From positions 1 through 37,209 of the forward strand of contig DATIKW010000038.1 of NCBI GenBank assembly GCA_035477115.1: a stretch of DNA of 37,209 nt, given 5' to 3'. Both the position numbers and the translations under genes were made by a program. Shown one piece after another: positions 31,199-37,209 of this stretch. Below the pieces are notes generated by a model. That model was not told the origin of the DNA and made no database searches. It was given only the letters and a program-made list of their open reading frames with translations. The DNA is from UBA995 sp035477115 (lineage in GTDB: Bacteria; Bacillota; Sulfobacillia; UBA995). Position 1 is the stretch's first letter. Each line of letters starts with the position of its first letter.

Positions 31199-32812
31199 CT
31201 ATTCCAGAGAAAACAGGATGTAGTAGAGCGGCTGACCGCCGTCATACACCTCGACCTCGAGGTTGGGAAACCGTTCGACGAGCGACTCCCGCACTGATTC
31301 GGCGTCGGCGGCCGTCAGATCTTGACCGTAATACACGGTCAAGATGACATGGTCCGGGGATACGGTCCCCTCAAGCAGGTCCATCAGGACCTCCCGCCAG
31401 TGCCGCCCGGCCGACCGGATTTCCTCGTTGACCAGGCCGATCACATCGCCTTCCCGGATGTCGAGGTCGCGGTATCTGGTCTGTCGCACCGCGTAGGTGA
31501 TCTCGCCGGAGATTGCCTGCTCGGCAGCCCGGTGCATCCGTTCGAGGTTGGCCTTGACTTCGGCGGCCGGCGACATGGCCAGCAGGGCGGCCACGCCCTG
31601 GGGAACGGTCCGGGTGGGCACCACATGGGCCGTCGTCTTCGCCAACTCCGCCGCCTGTCGGGCCGTCAGCAGTATATTGGCGTTGTTGGGTAAGACGATG
31701 ACTTGCGAGGCACCGGTCCGCTCCAGCGCCTGTACGATCTCCTCGGTGCTCGGGTTCATGGACTGGCCGCCGTTGATCACGACATCCGCCCCCAGGCTGC
31801 GCATGATCTGACTCATGCCCTCGCCGACGGCCACCGCCACTACGCTCACCGCTTTGCTCATCTCCCGCGGGGTGCCGCGCGCTGCATGATACTGCTCCCG
31901 CATGTTCTTCACCGCTACGTCCCGGAGGACTCCGTGCGAAAGGCACCGCTCCACGACCGTGCCCGGGTGGTTGGTGTGGATGTGTACCTTGACAGCGGAT
32001 CCGTCCCCGACCACCAGCAGCGAATCGCCCAGGTCGGCCAACTCGGACCGCAGCCCTTCGACGTCGATACGCTCCCCGATCAAGAGCGCCTCGGTATCAT
32101 ATACGAACGCGATAGCATCGAGTTCCCACGCCGTGGCAAGCAGCCCCAGGTCCTCCGCGGTGGCAACCGCCCCGGCCGGTTCGTGCCGGTCGCCACGGAA
32201 CGCATCGAGATAGGCGCGAAATATCACCACCAGTCCCTGGCCGCCGGCATCCACGACCCCGGCGTCTCTGAGCACCGGCAGCATCTCCGGAGTCCGCTTC
32301 AGTACGCGGCCCGCCTCGCGGTAAGCGGCTTCCAGCACCGCCGCCAGGTCGTGGCCGCGCCGGGCGGCCTGCATTGCCGCCTGACCCGCCAATCGGGCGA
32401 CGGTCAGGATCGTACCCTCGGCAGGCTTCATCACCGCCTTGTAGGCCGTTTCCACCCCGGCCTGCAGGCATGAAGCCAACTCCACGGCAGTCAAAGTCCT
32501 CCTGTCCTCCGCCTCCCGCGAGAACCCCCGGAAGAGCTGGGACAGGATGACCCCCGAATTGCCGCGCGCGCCCATCAACGAGCCCATGGCAGCCGCTTTG
32601 GCCAGCCCGCCCACATCGTCCGTCCCCGCGGCCGACATCTCGCGCACGGCGGAAGAGACAGTCAGGGCCATATTCGTCCCCGTATCGCCATCCGGCACGG
32701 GGAACACGTTCAGGGCATCGATGGCTGATTTCTCCCGATCGAGGGCCAAGGCGGCCGCTTCGATCATCCGCCGCAGGGCAGGCCCATCAAGCACGCTAAC
32801 GGCCATCTGCAA
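31199..32812 (-). CDS. fakA: Fatty acid kinase catalytic subunit FakA (YloV, DAK family)
   Basis: A 537-residue DAK-phosphatase-type kinase that, with FakB/DegV partners, phosphorylates exogenous fatty acids. The nucleotide site is FPVPDGDTGTNMAL (38-51, Asp41 and Asp43), then GARGNSGVILSQLFRGFS and AGVVDAGGQGLVVI. The C-terminal FakA domain follows, with INGGQSMNPSTEEIVQALE. TTG at 32812 has GGGAG six to seven bases upstream; the ATG at 32806 is the alternative. The start overlaps the asp23 end by 17 bases, the usual yloU-yloV pair. No FakB is in the window. Confidence 0.94.
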   Translation of the reverse strand: MQMAVSVLDGPALRRMIEAAALALDREKSAIDALNVFPVPDGDTGTNMALTVSSAVREMSAAGTDDVGGLAKAAAMGSLMGARGNSGVILSQLFRGFSREAEDRRTLTAVELASCLQAGVETAYKAVMKPAEGTILTVARLAGQAAMQAARRGHDLAAVLEAAYREAGRVLKRTPEMLPVLRDAGVVDAGGQGLVVIFRAYLDAFRGDRHEPAGAVATAEDLGLLATAWELDAIAFVYDTEALLIGERIDVEGLRSELADLGDSLLVVGDGSAVKVHIHTNHPGTVVERCLSHGVLRDVAVKNMREQYHAARGTPREMSKAVSVVAVAVGEGMSQIMRSLGADVVINGGQSMNPSTEEIVQALERTGASQVIVLPNNANILLTARQAAELAKTTAHVVPTRTVPQGVAALLAMSPAAEVKANLERMHRAAEQAISGEITYAVRQTRYRDLDIREGDVIGLVNEEIRSAGRHWREVLMDLLEGTVSPDHVILTVYYGQDLTAADAESVRESLVERFPNLEVEVYDGGQPLYYILFSLE

Positions 32813-33158
32813 CCCGGACTCCCTGAACGCTCATATTGACGGCGACTACTTCCAGTCCGGTCGTCCCCTCCACCCGGTACTTGACCTGTTCGCTCACGTT
32901 ATGGGCGACCTCGGAAATGCGTATGCCATAGCCGACGATCAAATTGAGGTCTATTGCCACCTGGTTTGCCCGCACGCTGATCTCCACGCCCTTGCTCAGG
33001 TTCTCCCGACCCAGAAGCTCGGCAATCCCGTCCCGGAGCCGCCGGGACGCCATGCCCACCACCCCGTAACACTCGGTGGCAGCAATGCCTGCAATGGTCG
33101 CGATCACCTCGTCGCCAATCGCCACCGTTCCCATGTCATTCACGACTTCCCTGGGCAC
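32796..33158 (-). CDS. yloU: Asp23/Gls24 family envelope protein YloU
   Basis: A 120-residue Asp23 protein. These lie at the cell membrane and are linked to envelope stress; AmaP-like anchors are the partners in staphylococci. TVAIGDEVIATIAGIAATEC, GVVGMASRRL, LIVGYGIRISEVAHNVSEQV and the end VNMSVQGVRV match the family. GTG at 33158 is chosen because GGAGGGG lies six bases upstream; the frame is open to 33296. The divergent rpmB lies upstream, as in B. subtilis. Confidence 0.94.
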   Translation of the reverse strand: MPREVVNDMGTVAIGDEVIATIAGIAATECYGVVGMASRRLRDGIAELLGRENLSKGVEISVRANQVAIDLNLIVGYGIRISEVAHNVSEQVKYRVEGTTGLEVVAVNMSVQGVRVADGR

Positions 33159-33283
33159 GGACCGCCCCTCCATACGCGCCGGCAGCATCCGTCGCGGTTC
33201 AACTGCTTTCTTGTCGAAATGGGCAATTCCTGCTAACCATGGGCTGCCCTCCGGTGCCAAGCAGCATGCACCCCGCGCTCGGC

Positions 33284-33312
33284 TTGCCACCGTCACCTCC
33301 TCGTGCTAGAAT
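33284..33312 (+). promoter_or_regulatory. Sigma-A promoter for rpmB
   Basis: -35 TTGCCA (33284-33289) and -10 TAGAAT (33307-33312) are 17 bases apart, each matching five of six consensus bases. The start near 33319 is about 23 bases before the rpmB ATG. Confidence 0.78.
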
Positions 33313-33341
33313 GGCGGGGGTTCGGGAAGGAGCAGGAAGAC

Positions 33342-33533
33342 ATGAGCACAACTTGCGAGGTATGCGGCAAGAGAGCGGGGACCGGATTCAGCTACAGCCA
33401 TTCCCACATCCGCACCAAGCGGCGGTGGCGACCCAACCTCCACCGGGTCAAAATCCTTGCCGGCGCCACGCCGCGCCGAGTAGCGGTATGCACGCGCTGC
33501 CTGCGCTCTGACCGCGTGCGGCGCGCCCGTTAG
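33342..33533 (+). CDS. rpmB: 50S ribosomal protein L28
   Basis: A 63-residue L28. The N-terminal CEVCGKRAGTGFSYSHSHIR, RRWRPNLHRVKI and C-terminal CTRCLRSDRV are diagnostic; two CxxC pairs form a zinc site, so this is the zinc-bound (C+) form. The ATG at 33342 follows AAGGAG by about ten bases. It is transcribed opposite to all its neighbours from its own promoter. It converges on spoVM, whose stop is nine bases away, with no clear terminator between. Confidence 0.97.
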   Translation: MSTTCEVCGKRAGTGFSYSHSHIRTKRRWRPNLHRVKILAGATPRRVAVCTRCLRSDRVRRAR

Positions 33534-33542
33534 CCCGAGCCC

Positions 33543-33623
33543 TCATCGGCGAGAGGTCATCCCGACCAACAAGGCGAGCAATCGACCTATGGGACGGGGC
33601 AGCCGGAAAACTATTATCCGCAT
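33543..33623 (-). CDS. spoVM: Stage V sporulation protein M (SpoVM), 26 residues
   Basis: A 26-codon gene too short for usual gene finders. It reads MRIIVFRLPRPIG then RLLALLVGMTSRR. SpoVM of B. subtilis is also 26 residues and shares the M-K/R start, the LP pair at positions 8-9 (Pro9 is important there), Gly13, Gly21 and the basic end. SpoVM is an amphipathic helix that recognises the curved forespore membrane and anchors SpoIVA and the coat. The ATG at 33623 has GGGAGGTGG six bases upstream. Gene order (rpe, spoVM, opposing rpmB, asp23) is the same as in B. subtilis. Synteny, length and ribosome-binding site make this a firm call despite low identity. Confidence 0.88.
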   Translation of the reverse strand: MRIIVFRLPRPIGRLLALLVGMTSRR

Positions 33624-33660
33624 CGTTTCCCACCTCCCGGCCCTGGCGCGATCTAATAGC

Positions 33661-33668
33661 ATTCTATG
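33661..33668 (-). promoter_or_regulatory. Possible sigma-E -10 element for spoVM
   Basis: The minus strand reads CATAGAAT (33668-33661), seven of eight bases of the sigma-E -10 type CATACAAT, about 38 bases before the spoVM ATG. A matching -35 is not evident, so the assignment is weak; it is supported mainly by mother-cell expression of spoVM in Bacillus. Confidence 0.3.
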
Positions 33669-33688
33669 GCCGGGCCGGCTGCTTGGTG

Positions 33689-34348
33689 TCAGCGGCGAGT
33701 AGCGCCACGCAGGGCCGCCACGGCGCCGGCCATATCGGCGGCCCGGAAGATGGATGTCCCCGCTACCAGGAAGTCAGCGCCGGCAGCGATAGCCTGGCCA
33801 GCGGTCGCCGGGTCGACGCCTCCGTCCACCCCGATCATCGGCTGCCGGGCGAGTTCGGTGCGGAGTTGCAGCAACTTCGTCACTTTCGACAGCATGCCCG
33901 GCAAGAAGGTCTGACCCGCATAGCCCGGGTTCACGGTCATGACGAGGACGAGGTCCACCAGGTCCAGCACGGGAAATACGCTCTCCGCCGCCGTCCCCGG
34001 GTTGAGCGCCACCCCGGCCCCACATCCTGCCTGCCGGATCTCGCCCAGAACACGGTGCAGGTGAACGGATGCCTCAACGTGAACGGTGATCAGCTGGGCG
34101 CCCGCTTCGACGAACCAGGGAACCTGCCGTTCCGGTTCGCACACCATCAAGTGGACATCCAGCGGCAGGGCGACGGCGCGTCCGAGGGCCTCGACCACAC
34201 CCTGGCCGAAGGTGATGGGCGGGACGAACCGCCCGTCCATGACGTCGACATGGATCATGTCCGCCCCGGCCTCGGAGGCCCGGATGGCTTCCGCGGCCAA
34301 GGCTCCATGATCGCCGGCCAGAACCGATGCGCTTACCGTTAGCCCCAT
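33689..34348 (-). CDS. rpe: Ribulose-phosphate 3-epimerase
   Basis: Interconverts ribulose 5-phosphate and xylulose 5-phosphate in the pentose phosphate pathway. A TIM barrel of 219 residues: VSASVLAGD, MIHVDVMDGRFVPPITFGQG (metal-site His and Asp), LDVHLMVCEPER, MTVNPGYAGQTFLPG, and the phosphate-binding IGVDGGVDPATA and FLVAGTSIF. The ATG at 34348 has GGAGGT eight bases upstream, at the rsgA end. It follows rsgA by three bases. Confidence 0.97.
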   Translation of the reverse strand: MGLTVSASVLAGDHGALAAEAIRASEAGADMIHVDVMDGRFVPPITFGQGVVEALGRAVALPLDVHLMVCEPERQVPWFVEAGAQLITVHVEASVHLHRVLGEIRQAGCGAGVALNPGTAAESVFPVLDLVDLVLVMTVNPGYAGQTFLPGMLSKVTKLLQLRTELARQPMIGVDGGVDPATAGQAIAAGADFLVAGTSIFRAADMAGAVAALRGATRR

Positions 34349-34351
34349 GCC

Positions 34352-35179
34352 TCAGTACCTCCGGTCGGCCAGCTCCACCTCTCGGAGCAGGCTGAGGTAT
34401 CGCTCGTACCTACCCTGATCCAGCTCGCCCGACCCGCGGGCGGCCCGTACCCGGCAACCTGGTTCCTGGCGATGGACGCAAGTACGGAAGCGACAATCGG
34501 GAGCCAGGTCGGCCAACTCCGGCCAGTATGCGGCCAGCCGGCCGGGCGGCATCGCCGGCAAACTGACCAGGGACAGCCCGGGCGTGTCGGCCACCAGGCC
34601 ACGCTCCGACACCTCCAGGAGTTCCAGGTGGCGCGTCGTATGGCGGCCGCGTCCCCTCGCACCCAGGTTGCCGGTTCGCAGCGCGAGTCCCGGAAGCAAG
34701 GCGTTGAGCAGTGAGGACTTCCCAACCCCGCTCTCGCCGGCGAGCACGGAGGTGACGCCCTCGAGTTCCTGCCGCAGCTCAGGGATGCCTTGCCCGGTCA
34801 TGGCGCTGGTCGCTACGGTTCGAAAGTCGGCTCTCCGGTAAGGAGTCAGGTAGTCGTCCGCCTCTGCCGGGGCCAGGCGGTCGACTTTATTCAAGCAGAT
34901 CAAGGCTGCCAGGCCCTGGTAGATCGCTTGTACCAGCAAGCGATCGAGGGTGAGCAACGACGACTCCGGTTCGCGGGCCGTCGTGATCAGCACCGCCTGA
35001 TCGGCGTTGGCCACCGGAGGCCGTTCCAGTCGGGTCTTGCGGGGGAGGATGCCCTCGATAGCCGCCTCACCCGGGGCGATGACCCTCACCCGGACCTCAT
35101 CCCCCACCAGGACCTGCTCGCCCGTAAGCCGCAAACGTCCGCGTGGCCGACATTCAAACGGCCCGCCAGGAGCAGTCAC
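34352..35179 (-). CDS. rsgA: Small ribosomal subunit biogenesis GTPase RsgA
   Basis: A circularly permuted GTPase that checks late 30S assembly. An N-terminal OB fold is followed by CLNKVDRLAP (G4), GESGVGKSSLLNALLPG (G1) and ADTPGLS (G3), then a zinc motif CRFRTCVHRQEPGC. The first ordinary start, GTG at 35179, lies inside the OB fold and lacks a ribosome-binding site. The frame is open 60 bases further and encodes LRGRVIRAHGARFTV, the expected family N-terminus, but contains no ATG, GTG or TTG. The true start may be a rare codon (ATC at 35206 after AGAGG, or CTA at 35221), or the sequence may hold an error. It is coupled to pknB. Confidence 0.93.
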   Translation of the reverse strand: MTAPGGPFECRPRGRLRLTGEQVLVGDEVRVRVIAPGEAAIEGILPRKTRLERPPVANADQAVLITTAREPESSLLTLDRLLVQAIYQGLAALICLNKVDRLAPAEADDYLTPYRRADFRTVATSAMTGQGIPELRQELEGVTSVLAGESGVGKSSLLNALLPGLALRTGNLGARGRGRHTTRHLELLEVSERGLVADTPGLSLVSLPAMPPGRLAAYWPELADLAPDCRFRTCVHRQEPGCRVRAARGSGELDQGRYERYLSLLREVELADRRY

Positions 35180-35222
35180 CGTGAAGCGGGCGCCGTGCGC
35201 CCGGATGACCCGGCCTCTTAGT

Positions 35223-37127
35223 TCAGCGAACTTCGTACTCCCTCACCACCGTCCCCTCGATCAGGATGCGGATGATCGCGACTTCCCCCTCGTAGTCGAC
35301 AAGCGTCCGCAAGCGCGTACCGGCCGGTACGTCGTCCTGCCGGAAGGCGATGCGAGTGCGCTGCCCATTGCGGTCAATGACCGCCACCCGCACATCCTGG
35401 CGTTCCGGACCGGCGTCTGGCACATCTACCGTGACTATGACCTGCCGAATCGGTTGCGCCGGAGCCCGGATGACGACTAGATCGATCGGGGAGCCACTTT
35501 GAACGGGCGTGCCAGGAGCGGGGGTCTGCCCTCCCACGGTCCCGGGAATGCCAGGCCCCTCTTGCTCGGTGATGGTCCCTTCGACCAACTCGAGTTCTTG
35601 GAGGCGTTGCCGGACGGTCTCCAGCAGCTCGCCCCGGAAGTCGGGAAGGGTGAGCACCACCGGCTCAGGTCCTAAGCTGACTTGCAGGTAGACCGGCGCC
35701 CCGCGGACAAGTCCATCGGTGCCCGCCGCCGGGTTCTGAGCTATGACGTGATCGGCCGGGACCTCCAGGCTATGTACGCCCGTCTCGCCGCCGACGCGCA
35801 ACCCCGCCTCTGAGAGCCGCAAACGGGCTTCCCGGACCGGCAGCCCCACCACCCCGGGGACCGTCTCGACCAGTTCCCTCCCTTTGCTGATCCAGAGTTC
35901 AACTGCCCTGCCTTCGCGCACCCGCTCGCCCGCCTGCGGGTTCTGGCGCAAGACTTCCCCGGGCGGCGCCTCGTCGTGAAACTGCTCGCCGACAACCCGG
36001 CCGGTCAGCCGGAACTCCTCGAGCCGGCGCTCCGCTGCCACTAGACTCGTCCCCAGCACATTGGGGACGATCACCTCCGGTATGAGCCACCATTCGCGCA
36101 GGGCCTGAAACCCGAGATAGCCACCTGCCACCAGCAGCCCGAATACCACGACCAGCACGGCCCGGCCCGAACGCATGCGCCAGCCCCGCCGCTTGCTCGC
36201 ACCACGTCGCATCGCCGGCGCCCTCCGCCCTTCCCCGCTCTCCCGGTAGGCCGGCGGGACCACGGTGGGAAACTCGTCGCCGTCCGTCAGGTGCTCCGCG
36301 GGAGGGAACTGGCGGGCTATCGCCTCCAGCGCCCGCCGCATGTCGCCCGCGGAGGGATAGCGGTCTTCAGCCTGCTTGGCCATGGCCCGCTCAACGATGG
36401 CTTCAAGATCGGCGGGCACATCGGGGACGATCTGCCGCAGGGGGCGGGGCGTTGCCTGCAAGTGCATGAGGGCAACCCCGAAGGGTCCGTCGCCGGCAAA
36501 CGGCGGTTGGCCGGCTAGCATCTCGTACAGCACCACTCCCAGCGAATATAGGTCGGAGGTCGCGCTCACTTTTTCGCCCCGGGCCTGTTCCGGAGAGAAG
36601 TAAGTCACGGAACCCACGATGGTCTCGGTGCCGAAAGTCACGGTGCCCTCGGTGGTCACCCCGGCGATACCGAAATCCGCCACCTTGACGCGGCCCTGAC
36701 CGGCAACCAAGATGTTCTGGGGTTTGATGTCCCGGTGTACGAGCCCGGCGGCATGGGCGTGTTCCAGGGCCCGGGCGATCCGTATGGAGATGTGCGCCGC
36801 CTCTCCCGGCGACAGCCGGCCCTTCTGCCGGATGAGGTCCTTGAGCGTCATGCCCTCGACATACTCCATTACGATGTAGGGAGTCCCATCTTCCTGGCCC
36901 ACATCGTACACGCTCACGATGTTGGAGTGGGAAAGGCTGGCCGCCGCCCTGGCTTCGTGTCGGAATCGACTCGCGAAATCCTCGTCGACCACCAGTTGCG
37001 GCTTCAGGAGCTTTACGGCGATCTTGCGCCCGAGAAGGACATCCTCCCCGCGGTACACGGTCGCCATGCCCCCGCCCCCGATGCGCTCGAGCAGCCGATA
37101 ACGGTCGCCCAGCACTCTAAGGATCAA
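35223..37127 (-). CDS. prkC: Serine/threonine protein kinase with PASTA domains (PrkC type)
   Basis: A 634-residue membrane kinase that senses muropeptides in Bacillus and triggers germination and wall responses. The kinase domain is residues 1-275: GGGGMATVY, Lys39 in IAVKLLKP, HRDIKPQN (131-138), DFG (151-153) and an activation loop with several Thr residues. One membrane helix (323-343) follows a basic juxtamembrane stretch. Three PASTA repeats span about 350-416, 417-486 and 487-555, and a last domain of about 75 residues is common in clostridial homologues. The TTG at 37127 overlaps the phosphatase stop as TTGA, with GAGAGGGGGA upstream; GTG at 37115 is the alternative. Confidence 0.95.
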   Translation of the reverse strand: MILRVLGDRYRLLERIGGGGMATVYRGEDVLLGRKIAVKLLKPQLVVDEDFASRFRHEARAAASLSHSNIVSVYDVGQEDGTPYIVMEYVEGMTLKDLIRQKGRLSPGEAAHISIRIARALEHAHAAGLVHRDIKPQNILVAGQGRVKVADFGIAGVTTEGTVTFGTETIVGSVTYFSPEQARGEKVSATSDLYSLGVVLYEMLAGQPPFAGDGPFGVALMHLQATPRPLRQIVPDVPADLEAIVERAMAKQAEDRYPSAGDMRRALEAIARQFPPAEHLTDGDEFPTVVPPAYRESGEGRRAPAMRRGASKRRGWRMRSGRAVLVVVFGLLVAGGYLGFQALREWWLIPEVIVPNVLGTSLVAAERRLEEFRLTGRVVGEQFHDEAPPGEVLRQNPQAGERVREGRAVELWISKGRELVETVPGVVGLPVREARLRLSEAGLRVGGETGVHSLEVPADHVIAQNPAAGTDGLVRGAPVYLQVSLGPEPVVLTLPDFRGELLETVRQRLQELELVEGTITEQEGPGIPGTVGGQTPAPGTPVQSGSPIDLVVIRAPAQPIRQVIVTVDVPDAGPERQDVRVAVIDRNGQRTRIAFRQDDVPAGTRLRTLVDYEGEVAIIRILIEGTVVREYEVR

Positions 37128-37209
37128 GGAGTCGGATTCCCCCTCTCCTGCGGCTGTAAGATGAGGATCGTGATATCATCGTGGCCTCCCCGACTCAGCG
37201 CCAGTCCCG
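37124..37209 (-). CDS. stp: PP2C-type protein phosphatase, C-terminal end (partial)
   Basis: The last 28 codons run off the right edge. GLALSRGGHDDITILIL carries the metal-binding GGxDxIT motif of PP2C phosphatases, then a short tail ends at TGA (37126-37124). The stop overlaps the kinase start. Such phosphatases reverse the adjacent kinase (PrpC-PrkC pair), which confirms the identity. Confidence 0.85.
   Translation of the reverse strand, partial: GLALSRGGHDDITILILQPQERGNPTP

Noticed and set aside
1..37209. Prophage, insertion sequence, CRISPR, tRNA or rRNA
   Set aside because: I saw no integrase, transposase, phage structural genes, spaced repeats, or cloverleaf or rRNA sequence anywhere in the window; gene order is that of a conserved core.

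Overview
The window looks like chromosomal core DNA from a GC-rich, endospore-forming member of the Firmicutes (deep Clostridia or Limnochordia-like; the exact lineage cannot be told from sequence alone). Spore genes are scattered through it (spoVS, ylbJ, gpr, an alpha/beta-type ssp, spoVM, a cwlD-like amidase, comA), and gene order repeatedly matches Bacillus subtilis (rnc-smc-ftsY-ylxM-ffh-rpsP-khpA-rimM-trmD-rplS; rsmD-coaD-ylbJ; stp-prkC-rsgA-rpe-spoVM-rpmB-asp23-fakA). I see no prophage, insertion sequence, CRISPR array, tRNA or rRNA.

Layout. 1-4091 (+): the distal part of an Mrp/Mnh-type cation/proton antiporter operon, with a cut-off upstream subunit, mnhB, mnhC and two large MrpD-like subunits. 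A hairpin-rich palindromic repeat lies between mnhC and the first of these. 4093-16651 (-): a long information-processing block read right to left: smc, ftsY, a GlcD-type FAD oxidase, ylxM, ffh, rpsP, khpA, rimM, trmD, rplS, lepB, rbgA and a fused rnhB-yraN gene. 16786-23873 (-): fapR, plsX, fabH, fabD, fabG, acpP, fabF, rnc, spoVS, ending in a hairpin terminator. A FapR-like operator overlaps the putative promoter of fapR, so lipid synthesis appears self-regulated here. 24091-24860 (-): yceD-rpmF with a consensus sigma-A promoter and its own terminator. 24959-25237 (-): an orphan MNT nucleotidyltransferase.

25352-31194: sporulation and housekeeping genes: ylbJ (+), coaD and rsmD (-), gpr (+) facing its substrate gene ssp (-), then comA, a CwlD-like amidase and a small membrane protein (+). 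Both gpr and ssp have good forespore sigma-G-like promoters. 31199-37209: fakA and asp23 (-), rpmB (+), then spoVM, rpe, rsgA, pknB and the tail of a PP2C phosphatase gene (-).

The strongest hidden item is a 26-codon spoVM gene at 33543-33623. Other points of interest are the RNase HII-YraN fusion, a probable CTG start for rimM, rsgA lacking any ordinary start codon at its conserved N-terminus, an altered Ffh P-loop, and comA among spore genes. Translation starts are often TTG, and many neighbours overlap by four bases (NTGA), which suggests widespread translational coupling. No gap exceeds 300 bases. I did not find a convincing wholly new multi-gene system.
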